Source: Eubacterium sp. CAG:251 (GTDB lineage Bacteria; Bacillota; Clostridia; Oscillospirales; Acutalibacteraceae). Taken from it: a stretch of DNA of 19,636 bases. The position numbers and the translations under genes are program-made. The notes beneath the pieces were generated by a model that saw only the letters and a program-made list of their open reading frames with translations, made no database searches and was not told where the DNA came from. This document shows, one piece after another, positions 1-6,667 of the stretch (positions are counted from its first letter, which is position 1; each line of letters opens with the position of its first letter). The stretch is from positions 30,243-49,878 of the forward strand of contig FR889160.1 of assembly GCA_000436835.1 (NCBI GenBank), written 5' to 3'.

Positions 1-2272
1 CGGCTGCCGCAACATCGTCATCACTCAAATCATTCAATTTTTCATTGCTGAAATAACCCGTGAAATAGTCGGTATCTTCATTAAACATTTGAAGATAATC
101 GCCCCTACTCATAAACACGGTTATTGCGGCGTCATATTTATAATCACCGGCAATCTTAAATAAATACGTCTTATCGGTATATTTTTCCTTAAGCGTAACC
201 TCATCGCCGACATTTAAACTAAATTTATTCATCATAGCGCTTGAAACAACAACCTCGCCTGTAGGAATTGAGGTATTGATATATTTACTGTCGTTTGAAA
301 TACCATAGACTGAAACATCATCTGCCATAAATTTTTTATCAGTTGTTTCAAGAGTTGTAAGACAGAATTTTTCAGCATTTTTGTTGTCGGTTTCTTCTTG
401 ATTAATCATTACATATTGGTATTTTGAAATCATACTTTCCTTAACCATATTTGAATAATCCTCAAGAAGAGGTCCGTACATAGAGCCGATAACAACGAGT
501 GTTCCCGCAAGAAATATACCTAAAAACATTGTTAAATAAGACGGAACATTTTGGAAAAGAACACGCAATCTAAACTTTGAGAAAAATCTCATTTTCTTTG
601 GAAGCTTAATAACCTTTTTCTGTCCTCTTTGTTTAAGCTCACCTCTTATAAAATTCAGCGGACTTATTTTAAACTTTTTAGCAAGAACAAAAGAATTAAC
701 CGCAAGCATTATTATAAACGGAGCAATGGTTGTTTCTAAAAATGCATCCATATTCCAAAGCATTTTATAAGTCGGAAGCGAATAGTTGGAATAATAAACG
801 CTGACGAATGCCTTTTGAAACACGGTATAACCGAACGCATTACCTATCAGTGCGCCCATTACCGTCACCACCATTGGCATAAACAGATAATGCCTTATAA
901 GTTCTCCTTTGGAATAGCCCATTGCCCTAAGCGTTCCGATAACGTTGGCCTCTTTAGTTATTGTGTTAGATGTTGTGACTGCAAACAAAAATGCAATGAC
1001 AATCATAATAATATATGTCATAAGCTGCATTGTTGCCTTATCAGAACTTGAGTCCTCAATAGAATAGCTTATTGATTTATTTGTATATTTGGCACTGTAA
1101 TCCTTAATTGTAATAATTTTGCTGTCATCAAACTTGAAATTATTTACAATTTTTTTAAGCTTACCTAAATCGCTGTAAATTTTGGTACAATTATAAAGCT
1201 TTGCGTCGCTTACTGCATCAACAATTTTATAAACGGTATCAAACATATCGTCAAAATCGTTTAAATTATTCTTTGACTTATAATCATCAAGACTGATTTT
1301 AGGGGCTTTATCAATATTATCTAAATCCCAATCGTCCTCGTTTTTTTCTGCGTCCTCAAGCGCATTTTTAAGATTATCATATTGTTTTTGAGTTATACTT
1401 AGTTCATTTGCAAGTTTTTTATCATCACTTAAACCTGCATTTCTTATTGCGTCAAAATATTGTGATTTGAGCGCATTTTCTGTATCGGTAAATTCGTTTT
1501 TTAAGCTTTTAATATAAACTCTTGCACTGTCGTATAAATCGTCTACCTGCGACTGAACAAGCGGTTCATCATACTCTTTCAAAATGTTTTCAAGAGAATC
1601 GGTTAATTTTTCGCTTCTTGCATTTTCCGCTGTTTCGTCAGCCGGCTTATTGTTATAAATCCACGCATAATTAACGGTTTCGTGTGCATTTGACAGGGTG
1701 CTGTAGCCTTCATCGTTCATAACGGCAACGCCAAATCCGACAGCATCAAACATCATATCCGAATTTTTTTCAAACAATGCGCTGTAATCAGAGAGAGCTA
1801 CCAAACCGCTAACTTTATAATTTTTATTCTTTATCTTAATTTTATCGCCGATTTTAATTTTATTATTTTCGGCAAACATACGGTCAAGAGCTATTTCATC
1901 CTTATTCTTCGGCAGCTCACCGCCCATAAGGCATTGCTTATTAACCTTATCTCGCACCTTATAAATACGAAGATTTTTTGAGCCGTTAATAATGTTTTCT
2001 TCTTTATAATTAAGTTCGTAAAGTTTTAAATCATTATCATTTTCTATTTGTTTTAATATCTTATCACTTGGCTTAATGTTAAAAGAAAGATGACCGTCTT
2101 CAATATTATATTTTTCAAAACTTTCATCACTCATCGCAATAACGGAATTATCAGCAACAAAAAAGCCTGAAACAGCACCTATAAAAAACACAAGAAAAAG
2201 AAAAATTGCAACATATTTGCCAAAATCCGATTTTAAATCACGTTTAAATCTTTTATTTAAAGGATTAAGCAT
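1..2272 (-). CDS. FtsX/MacB-type ABC transporter permease, partial (3' end outside window)
   Basis: I translated this frame by hand. It stays open from an ATG at 2272 to the left edge, about 757 codons, with no stop. The start has a good ribosome binding site (AAGGAGGG, 7 nt upstream) and lies 12 nt after the ATPase stop. A hydrophobic segment at about residues 16-38 is followed by a long polar, extracytoplasmic MacB-like region. This region contains a Lys/Glu/Asp-rich, helix-prone stretch at about 230-400. The first FtsX membrane domain begins near residue 415 and contains the segment TLRAMGYSKGELIRHYLFM. Further membrane segments follow near 490-510 and 560-580, and a second extracytoplasmic domain runs to the edge. 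Permeases of this type have two FtsX modules and usually exceed 1000 residues, so the last FtsX module should lie beyond the window. The family acts as mechanotransmitters or exporters of peptides, lipids or drugs with a MacB/LolD-like ATPase. The substrate is unknown. Confidence 0.9.
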   Translation of the reverse strand, partial: MLNPLNKRFKRDLKSDFGKYVAIFLFLVFFIGAVSGFFVADNSVIAMSDESFEKYNIEDGHLSFNIKPSDKILKQIENDNDLKLYELNYKEENIINGSKNLRIYKVRDKVNKQCLMGGELPKNKDEIALDRMFAENNKIKIGDKIKIKNKNYKVSGLVALSDYSALFEKNSDMMFDAVGFGVAVMNDEGYSTLSNAHETVNYAWIYNNKPADETAENARSEKLTDSLENILKEYDEPLVQSQVDDLYDSARVYIKSLKNEFTDTENALKSQYFDAIRNAGLSDDKKLANELSITQKQYDNLKNALEDAEKNEDDWDLDNIDKAPKISLDDYKSKNNLNDFDDMFDTVYKIVDAVSDAKLYNCTKIYSDLGKLKKIVNNFKFDDSKIITIKDYSAKYTNKSISYSIEDSSSDKATMQLMTYIIMIVIAFLFAVTTSNTITKEANVIGTLRAMGYSKGELIRHYLFMPMVVTVMGALIGNAFGYTVFQKAFVSVYYSNYSLPTYKMLWNMDAFLETTIAPFIIMLAVNSFVLAKKFKISPLNFIRGELKQRGQKKVIKLPKKMRFFSKFRLRVLFQNVPSYLTMFLGIFLAGTLVVIGSMYGPLLEDYSNMVKESMISKYQYVMINQEETDNKNAEKFCLTTLETTDKKFMADDVSVYGISNDSKYINTSIPTGEVVVSSAMMNKFSLNVGDEVTLKEKYTDKTYLFKIAGDYKYDAAITVFMSRGDYLQMFNEDTDYFTGYFSNEKLNDLSDDDVAAA

Positions 2273-2284
2273 ATTCCACCCTCC

Positions 2285-2984
2285 TTACCATTCAAGGTCA
2301 GCGGCAGAAATCTTATTTTCATTTATGTAATTCTTACGAATTTCGCCGTCACGCAAGGTGAACACTCTGTCAGCCATATTTTTAATTGCGTCATTGTGAG
2401 TAACCATAATGACGGTATTGCCGTACTTTTTATTAACATCCTCCAAAAGCTTTAAAATTTGCTTAGAGGTGTTATAATCAAGAGCACCCGTAGGCTCGTC
2501 GCAAAGAAGAATATCGGGATTTTTAACTACAGCCCTTCCTATTGAAGTTCTCTGTTGCTGACCGCCGGAAAGCTGAGAAGGAAGCTTATCTGCTTGCTCG
2601 CTAATTCCAAGCGTATTCATAAGCTCATCAATATCAAGAGGATTATCGCTTAAATAAGCACCCACCTCAATGTTTTCTCGTACCGTTAAATTAGGAATAA
2701 GATTATACATTTGAAAAACATAACCTATATGCTTTCTTCTGTAAAGAGTAAGTTTTTTTTCACTCATTAAACGTGTTTTTTCATTATTAATTGCGATATA
2801 GCCCTCGTCGGCAGATTCGATTGCGCCGATGATATTAAGAAGCGTCGACTTGCCCGAACCGCTCGGCCCAAGCAACACACATTTCTCCCTTTTCAATAGA
2901 CAAATCGATTCCTTTAAGCACTTCTACCCTGCTGTCACCCTCACCGAAATGCTTTTTAATTCCTTTAATTTCTACAAAACTCAT
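2285..2984 (-). pseudogene. MacB/LolD-type ABC transporter ATPase, interrupted by a frameshift before Walker A
   Basis: This is the ATP-binding partner of the FtsX permease 12 nt downstream. The proper start is the ATG at 2984-2982, preceded by AAAGGAG. It encodes MSFVEIKGIKKHFGEGDSRV and continues to IEKGEMC. There the frame shifts, at 2878-2886, and the rest of the protein lies in another frame: Walker A GPSGSGKST, signature LSGGQ, Walker B LLCDEPTGALD and an H-loop in VMVTHND. The original frame runs on about 15 codons to a stop. The break is in a run of three TG repeats. Restoring a fourth TG gives GEMCVLLGPSGSGKS and a 233-residue protein, the normal family length. The downstream open frame on its own would have to start at a TTG inside the gene without a binding site, so I do not think it is an authentic start. 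All catalytic motifs are otherwise intact. The break is therefore either recent or a sequence error. Confidence 0.85.
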
Positions 2985-3006
2985 TTTTTCTCCTTTATCA
3001 CAAAAC

Positions 3007-3024
3007 AGTTAGCCTGCACTAACT
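3007..3024. promoter_or_regulatory. Inverted repeat, probable operator (distal copy)
   Basis: AGTTAG-N6-CTAACT is a perfect 6-bp dyad in the leader of the ABC exporter operon, about 37-54 nt downstream of its predicted start. It shares the core TTAG-N6-CTAA and the same spacing with the copy at 3041-3060. The spacing matches the DtxR/IdeR/MntR operator core. The identity of the regulator is an inference. Confidence 0.55.
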
Positions 3025-3040
3025 TATCAATTAAAGAACA

Positions 3041-3060
3041 AGGTTAGTTTTGCCTAACCT
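3041..3060. promoter_or_regulatory. Inverted repeat, probable repressor operator at the transcription start
   Basis: AGGTTAG-N6-CTAACCT is a perfect 7-bp dyad that starts about 7 nt past the -10 box of the leftward promoter. A bound protein here would block transcription of the ABC exporter operon. The core TTAG-N6-CTAA is that of DtxR-family iron or manganese repressors. A TetR- or MarR-type repressor with a similar dyad cannot be excluded. Confidence 0.6.
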
Positions 3061-3066
3061 GTAATT

Positions 3067-3095
3067 ATAATATCACATTTTGCAAATATTGTCAA
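3067..3095 (-). promoter_or_regulatory. Promoter of the ABC exporter operon
   Basis: On the minus strand the -35 box TTGACA (3095-3090) is separated by 17 nt from the -10 box TATTAT (3072-3067). The predicted start is near 3060, directly at the proximal inverted repeat. The -35 box is fully consensus, so the promoter should be strong when it is not repressed. Confidence 0.75.
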
Positions 3096-3116
3096 TTAAT
3101 TAATAAACAACTATGC

Positions 3117-3145
3117 TTGAAATTTTAAGAAGCAAAATATATAAT
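3117..3145 (+). promoter_or_regulatory. Promoter of the LysR gene
   Basis: TTGAAA (3117-3122), a 17-nt spacer and TATAAT (3140-3145), ending 29 nt before the LysR start codon. It is divergent from the ABC operon promoter, and the two -35 boxes are about 21 nt apart. Confidence 0.7.
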
Positions 3146-3174
3146 TAAATCATTAAAACAAAAAGAGGTGTGCT

Positions 3175-4080
3175 ATGACACTGCAACAGCTTAAATATTT
3201 AGTAACCGTTGCCGAATGTAAAAACATTACAGAGGCCGCAGAAAAACTTTTTATATCACAGCCAAGCCTGAGTGCGGCTATACACAATCTTGAAAAGGAA
3301 ATGGGAGTAACTGCCTTTGTTCGTTCAAACAAAGGCGTCAGCGTAACAAGAGAGGGTGAAGAACTTCTTTCATTTGCACGCAATTTACTTGAACAGGCAG
3401 ACATAATGAAGGATAGATTTTGTAATGACAAAAGCAGAATGCCTAAATTTTCTGTTTCATGTCAACATTATTCATTTGCCGTAAACGCATTTGTAGACGT
3501 TGTTAATAAATACGATGCAAACATTTACAGTTTTATTCTTCGTGAAACACAGACAGGAGAAATAATTGACGACGTTGCAAACGGAAGAAGTGAGCTTGGT
3601 ATTCTTTATCTTTTTGAACACAACGAGGATGTACTGACTAAGCTTTTTAAAAAGAACGATTTGGTTTTTGAAGAAATATTCAAAGCCTCCCCTCACGTAT
3701 TTATAAGCAAAAATCACCCGCTTGCAAATAACGAGATTATCACTCTTGAAGAATTAAAGCCTTATCCCTATTTGGTTTATGAGCAAGGAAAACGCAATTC
3801 TTTTTATTTCAGTGAAGAATTTTTAAGCGTGCTTGATATGCCGAAAAATATTCAGGTTAGGGACAGAGCAACCCTATTTAACCTTGCTATCGGTCTTAAC
3901 GGCTTTACCGTAAGTTCCGGCGTTATTGACAAGGAACTAAACGGCGAAGATATTATTTCAAAAAAGCTTGATATGGACTGCACTATGAGAATCGGTCTTA
4001 TAAAAAAGAAAAACATCATTCTTTCACGCTACGCAATTTCTTATATTGATGCTATCAAAAAGCATACAGCCATAGTTTAG
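3175..4080 (+). CDS. LysR-family transcriptional regulator, probably of methionine/sulfur metabolism
   Basis: 301 residues, the usual LysR length. The N-terminal winged helix-turn-helix is clear: MTLQQLKYLVTVAECKNITE with recognition helix residues at about 28-40 (SQPSLSAAIHNLE). A linker helix follows to about residue 90, then a periplasmic-binding-protein-like effector domain (about 92-295). The ATG at 3175 has an AGAGGTG binding site. The gene lies 92 nt upstream of a MetE-like methyltransferase on the same strand, with no terminator between. A Met-box-like dyad overlaps its last codons, so this regulator most likely activates the methyltransferase in response to a sulfur metabolite. MetR (homocysteine) and MtaR/CmbR (O-acetylserine) are precedents. 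It could also act on the divergent ABC operon, but no T-N11-A site stands out there. The family assignment is secure; the target is inferred. Confidence 0.93.
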   Translation: MTLQQLKYLVTVAECKNITEAAEKLFISQPSLSAAIHNLEKEMGVTAFVRSNKGVSVTREGEELLSFARNLLEQADIMKDRFCNDKSRMPKFSVSCQHYSFAVNAFVDVVNKYDANIYSFILRETQTGEIIDDVANGRSELGILYLFEHNEDVLTKLFKKNDLVFEEIFKASPHVFISKNHPLANNEIITLEELKPYPYLVYEQGKRNSFYFSEEFLSVLDMPKNIQVRDRATLFNLAIGLNGFTVSSGVIDKELNGEDIISKKLDMDCTMRIGLIKKKNIILSRYAISYIDAIKKHTAIV

Positions 4081-4087
4081 GACTATA
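4071..4087 (+). promoter_or_regulatory. Met-box-like LysR-type operator
   Basis: CATAGTTTAGGACTATA has a perfect ATAGT-N5-ACTAT dyad. It resembles the 17-bp Met-box (TATAGTTT-N2-AACTATA) bound by MtaR/CmbR-type LysR regulators in streptococci. It overlaps the last codons and stop of the LysR gene. Its centre is about 66 bp upstream of the predicted start of the downstream gene, the classic position of a LysR recognition site. Confidence 0.5.
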
Positions 4088-4109
4088 GCTATTGATGGTT
4101 TTTAAGTAT

Positions 4110-4138
4110 TTTTCAAAACAATATTAATGTGCTAAACT
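4110..4138 (+). promoter_or_regulatory. Weak promoter of the MetE-like gene
   Basis: TTTTCA (4110-4115), a 17-nt spacer and TAAACT (4133-4138). Each box matches consensus at four of six positions, as expected for an activator-dependent promoter. The predicted start is near 4145. Confidence 0.4.
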
Positions 4139-4172
4139 GTACTCATCAACAAACGAAAGGATTTTTTTGATT

Positions 4173-5282
4173 ATGAGTACATTAAAAACACCGTTTAGAT
4201 ATGATTTTGTAGGAAGTTTTCTTAGACCGCAGGCTTTAAAAGACGCCAAAACAAAATATCAAAATAACGATATTACAAAAGATGAATATGACAAAATCGT
4301 AAACGAGGAAATTACGAAATTAGTAGCAAAGCAAAAAGAACTCGGATTCCACGCAATTACCGACGGCGAGTTCAGGAGAACTTTCTGGCATCTTGATTTT
4401 ATGTGGGGCTTTGAAGGAGTAGAGCACAAGGCAACAGGAGGCGGAGTACCGTTTAATGATGAACTTGCTGTACTTGACGATACATATTTAATCGGCAAAT
4501 TCAAAGCCAAGGCTCACCCATTCGTTGAGTATTTCAAATTCTTAAAGCAATTTGAGGATGAAAACACCGTTGCAAAATATACAATTCCTGCACCGGCGCA
4601 AACTTATTTGCAATTTATCGTACCCGGCAGCATTGAAAAAACACGTAGGTTTTACGAAACGAATGAAGAACTGATTGAGGATATAGGCAAGGCTTATCAG
4701 AACGTTATAAAACAGTTTTACGATGCAGGTTGCCGCAATCTTCAGCTTGACGACTGCTCTTGGGGTTCAGCAATCGGCGACAGCGCAAATCAAGATGCTT
4801 TCGGAATTGACATCAACGAATTTAAAGAACAGCTTTTAAACGTAAACAACCTTGCGCTTGAAAATAAGCCTGATGATTTAGTAATCACATCCCACATTTG
4901 CCGAGGCAATTATCATTCAACATTCTTCTCAAGCGGCGCTTACGACCCTGTGGCAGACTATGTATTTGCAAGAGAAAATGTTGACGCACTTCTTCTTGAA
5001 TATGATGACGAACGTTCAGGCTCATTTGAGCCGCTTGCAAAGGTATCTGCTGACAAAAAGGTAGTTTTAGGCTTAATCACAACCAAGTCACCCAAGCTTG
5101 AGGACAAGAACGAAGTTATTAAAAGGATATATGAAGCGGCTAAATATATTTCTCTTGACAGACTTTGCTTAAGCCCACAATGCGGCTTTGCCTCCTGCGA
5201 AATCGGCAACAAGCTTACCGAGGAGGAGCAATGGGCAAAATTAAAGCTTGTTAAAGAAATCGCCGAAAAAGTTTGGGGATAA
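4173..5282 (+). CDS. MetE C-terminal-domain-like methyltransferase (cobalamin-independent methionine synthase family, YxjG/YxjH type)
   Basis: This stand-alone TIM barrel of about 369 residues corresponds to the catalytic C-terminal half of MetE and lacks the N-terminal half, like B. subtilis YxjG/YxjH. Counting from the upstream TTG at 4167, the zinc ligands of MetE are conserved: His243 and Cys245 in SHICRGN, Glu278 in LLLEYDD and Cys339 in SPQCGFAS. The opening FRYDFVGSFLRP and the segment ITDGEFRRTFWHLDF are typical of this subfamily. It probably transfers a methyl group to homocysteine or a related thiol. The methyl donor is uncertain because the folate-contacting N-terminal domain is missing. 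I prefer the ATG at 4173. The TTG at 4167 is closer to the GAAAGG binding site (6 versus 12 nt) and would add two residues. The upstream LysR gene and Met-box support regulation by sulfur status. Confidence 0.9.
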   Translation: MSTLKTPFRYDFVGSFLRPQALKDAKTKYQNNDITKDEYDKIVNEEITKLVAKQKELGFHAITDGEFRRTFWHLDFMWGFEGVEHKATGGGVPFNDELAVLDDTYLIGKFKAKAHPFVEYFKFLKQFEDENTVAKYTIPAPAQTYLQFIVPGSIEKTRRFYETNEELIEDIGKAYQNVIKQFYDAGCRNLQLDDCSWGSAIGDSANQDAFGIDINEFKEQLLNVNNLALENKPDDLVITSHICRGNYHSTFFSSGAYDPVADYVFARENVDALLLEYDDERSGSFEPLAKVSADKKVVLGLITTKSPKLEDKNEVIKRIYEAAKYISLDRLCLSPQCGFASCEIGNKLTEEEQWAKLKLVKEIAEKVWG

Positions 5283-5320
5283 ATAAAAGGATTCATAAAA
5301 ATCAAACTGTAGAATAATTC

Positions 5321-5363
5321 AAATAAAGCCATTCAATCTGAAAAAGACTGAATGGCTTTATTT
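5321..5363. terminator. Bidirectional rho-independent terminator
   Basis: A 15-bp perfect inverted repeat (AAATAAAGCCATTCA / TGAATGGCTTTATTT) encloses a 13-nt loop. A/T-rich tracts flank both sides, so it can end both the plus-strand LysR-MetE unit and the convergent minus-strand hydrolase unit. Confidence 0.88.
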
Positions 5364-5370
5364 ATAATTA

Positions 5371-5566
5371 TTAAACTTTTAAATGAAGTGCTTCAAGTTC
5401 GCTTTTTACGTCATTTTCACATGAACGCATACAAGGTATGGTTTCATCAAAAAAGCTTATTCAAATCCAAACCAAGAAGTTCTGAGCCGTATTTAATAAC
5501 ATCACGTGAACAGCCGACCCTCTTCAAAAGCTTTAATGCTTCATCTCTCGTAATATTTGCGTTCAT
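5371..5566 (-). pseudogene. Remnant of an HD-domain (HDIG-type) phosphohydrolase
   Basis: An ATG at 5566 with an AGAGGA binding site, 13 nt after the hydrolase stop, opens MNANITRDEALKLLKR, the usual N-terminus of clostridial HD-domain proteins of about 185-200 residues. It passes directly into VGCSRDVIKYGSELLGLDLN, which resembles the C-terminal part of the same family. The intervening HD catalytic core of roughly 130 residues is absent, with no H..HD motif. After LNKLF the frame stops at TGA. Skipping one T in a run of six T (complement of the A-run at 5447-5452) continues as DETIPCMRSCENDVKSELEA and ends at a TAA at 5373-5371. The gene thus has an in-frame internal deletion plus a 1-nt frameshift. 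It could survive as a 39-residue peptide but has no catalytic residues. The family match is from memory of the conserved ends, not from a search. Confidence 0.65.
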
Positions 5567-5579
5567 CTCGTCCTCTTAA

Positions 5580-6203
5580 TCACACAATACTTGCGCTTAC
5601 AACTGCATTGAATATTGCATTTGCAAGAATTTCGTGTCCCTGAGCGGTTAAGTGCTCTTGGTCGGTTTCGCTTGGTTGAACATAATCGGCAGCACTTATT
5701 ATATTAGTGTTCTTTTCATAAGCAATTCTTTTATATTCATTATGAAGCGCTTTAGCAGTTTTTACAGAATTAGTATCAAACTCAGGGTCGTATTCCTCTT
5801 TCCAAACATTTTCTCCAAGAAAAATCGGAGAAACAACAAGAATTTTCTCAGGTGAAATATATTTTGAAAATTCATCAATACACAAACCGAGACCCTTGGC
5901 GATTTTAAACGGATTTGAATTATAATAAGATTTACAATCATTCGTACCAAGCATAATAATCGCCGCATCAATAGGATAATTCGACTCTAATATTTCAGGC
6001 AGAGATTCGAGACCGTTGCGATTTTTTCTGTAAGTATCGTCAAATATGGTTGTTCTGCCGCAAAGACCTTCTTCTAAAATACGAACATTTTGAAGCTTTT
6101 CCTGCAAAATACTCGTCCATCTGACGCCCCAAGGGTATCTTTCGTTAGTCTTTGGAATCAAACCCCAAGTGTTTGAGTCGCCAAAGCATAAAAGTTGTTT
6201 CAA
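5580..6203 (-). CDS. SGNH/GDSL-family hydrolase (esterase/lipase type)
   Basis: A 207-residue cytoplasmic SGNH hydrolase with no signal peptide. Block I is CFGDSNTWG with nucleophile Ser10. The Gly of block II lies in LCGRTT (about 47-52), block III is GTND (86-89), and block V is D181-x-x-H184 in DQEHLTAQGH. All catalytic positions are present. This subgroup resembles acyl-CoA thioesterase/arylesterase-type SGNH enzymes; the substrate is unknown. I chose the TTG at 6203 because AAGGTGAT lies just upstream with normal spacing, giving MKQLLCFGDS. A GTG at 6212 is in frame but sits inside that binding site. The gene has its own promoter (6243-6270) and is followed by the HD-domain remnant in what looks like a two-gene operon. 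Confidence 0.9.
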   Translation of the reverse strand: MKQLLCFGDSNTWGLIPKTNERYPWGVRWTSILQEKLQNVRILEEGLCGRTTIFDDTYRKNRNGLESLPEILESNYPIDAAIIMLGTNDCKSYYNSNPFKIAKGLGLCIDEFSKYISPEKILVVSPIFLGENVWKEEYDPEFDTNSVKTAKALHNEYKRIAYEKNTNIISAADYVQPSETDQEHLTAQGHEILANAIFNAVVSASIV

Positions 6204-6242
6204 AATAATCACCTTGCTTTAATTATGAATTGTTATATGCTT

Positions 6243-6270
6243 ATTATAACATCATTTCCTACTTTATCAA
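6243..6270 (-). promoter_or_regulatory. Promoter of the SGNH hydrolase gene
   Basis: On the minus strand TTGATA (6270-6265), a 16-nt spacer and TATAAT (6248-6243), about 40 nt upstream of the start codon. The stretch 6271-6332 between this promoter and the tRNA terminator is AT-rich, and I see nothing in it. Confidence 0.68.
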
Positions 6271-6332
6271 TAGGTTTTTAGGCATTTATCTTTATTTTGT
6301 AACAATATAGCGGTGATAATTGATATAAAAAT

Positions 6333-6365
6333 AAAAAAGAGAAGCAACAAATGCTTCTCTTTTTT
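6333..6365 (-). terminator. Terminator of the tRNA operon
   Basis: AAAAAAGAGAAGCA, a 5-nt loop, then TGCTTCTCTTTTTT: a 14-bp perfect stem with T tracts in both directions. Read on the minus strand, it begins at the last base of the encoded CCA of tRNA-Lys. It could also stop transcription coming from the other side. Confidence 0.9.
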
Positions 6366-6440
6366 GGTGGCTCATCGGGGAATTGAACCCCGGACACCTT
6401 GATTAAAAGTCAAGTGCTCTGCCATCTGAGCTAATGAACC
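6365..6440 (-). tRNA. tRNA-Lys (TTT anticodon)
   Basis: The cloverleaf is complete. The acceptor GGTTCAT pairs with ATGAGCC (one G-T pair). The anticodon stem CTTGA/TCAAG holds loop CTTTTAA with anticodon TTT. The T arm is GGGG-TTCAATT-CCCC. Discriminator A and CCA are encoded. It is the last gene of the array. Confidence 0.96.
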
Positions 6441-6446
6441 GTATAG

Positions 6447-6464
6447 CACCCTGATATCAGGGTG
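6447..6464. repeat. Perfect 18-bp palindrome in the Gln-Lys tRNA spacer
   Basis: CACCCTGATATCAGGGTG fills most of the 25-nt spacer between tRNA-Gln and tRNA-Lys. In the precursor RNA it would form a hairpin with a small loop. It is a possible processing element; the function is not known. Confidence 0.7.
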
Positions 6465-6465
6465 T

Positions 6466-6540
6466 TGGCTGGGGAGGCGGGATTCGAACCCACGCATGAC
6501 GGAGTCAAAGTCCGTTGCCTTACCGCTTGGCTACACCCCA
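6466..6540 (-). tRNA. tRNA-Gln (TTG anticodon)
   Basis: The anticodon stem ACGGA/TCCGT holds loop CTTTGAC with anticodon TTG. The T arm is GTGGG-TTCGAAT-CCCGC, with an imperfect closing pair. Discriminator G and CCA are encoded. The acceptor TGGGGTG pairs with CTCCCCA with a T-T mismatch at pair 6. The T1-A72 pair is typical of Gln tRNAs. Confidence 0.95.
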
Positions 6541-6561
6541 ATGTAGGGATAAATATAAAAG

Positions 6562-6638
6562 TGGGGTGGGATATCGGATTCGAACCGATGACCTCCAGTG
6601 CCACAAACTGGCGCTCTAACCAACTGAACTAATCCCAC
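6562..6638 (-). tRNA. tRNA-His (GTG anticodon)
   Basis: Acceptor GTGGGAT pairs with ATCCCAC. The anticodon stem CCAGT/ACTGG holds loop TTGTGGC with anticodon GTG. The discriminator is C and CCA is encoded. The base before the gene (6639) is a G on this strand, so the G-1 identity base of tRNA-His is genome-encoded opposite C73. Confidence 0.96.
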
Positions 6639-6647
6639 CATATATGT

Positions 6648-6667
6648 AAAAGCACTTTCGTGCTGTT
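6648..6667 (-). repeat. GNRA-capped hairpin in the Arg-His tRNA spacer
   Basis: On the minus strand AGCAC-GAAA-GTGCT forms a 5-bp stem with a GAAA tetraloop. TAA/TTA flanks extend it past one mismatch. It lies in the 40-nt spacer between tRNA-Arg and tRNA-His and is followed by only four T, so it is a weak terminator at best. Confidence 0.5.

Noticed and set aside
815..1051. Plus-strand open frame of 78 codons
   Set aside because: It is antisense to the open permease gene, its composition is unlike a protein (Cys/His-rich), and it has no binding site.
2876..2890. Programmed ribosomal frameshifting as an explanation of the ATPase break
   Set aside because: There is no slippery heptamer or downstream stem-loop at the TG run. 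Deletion or sequence error is the simpler explanation.
2285..2896. ATPase as an intact 203-residue protein starting at 2896
   Set aside because: That start is a TTG inside the gene without a ribosome binding site, and it removes the first beta strands of the nucleotide-binding domain. An upstream ATG with AAAGGAG encodes the missing N-terminus in another frame.
4081..4172. SAM or T-box riboswitch before the MetE-like gene
   Set aside because: The gap is only 92 nt, with no terminator hairpin and no conserved riboswitch core.
5352..5579. Plus-strand open frame of 75 codons
   Set aside because: It begins inside the terminator and is antisense to the HD-domain remnant, whose minus-strand reading matches a known family.
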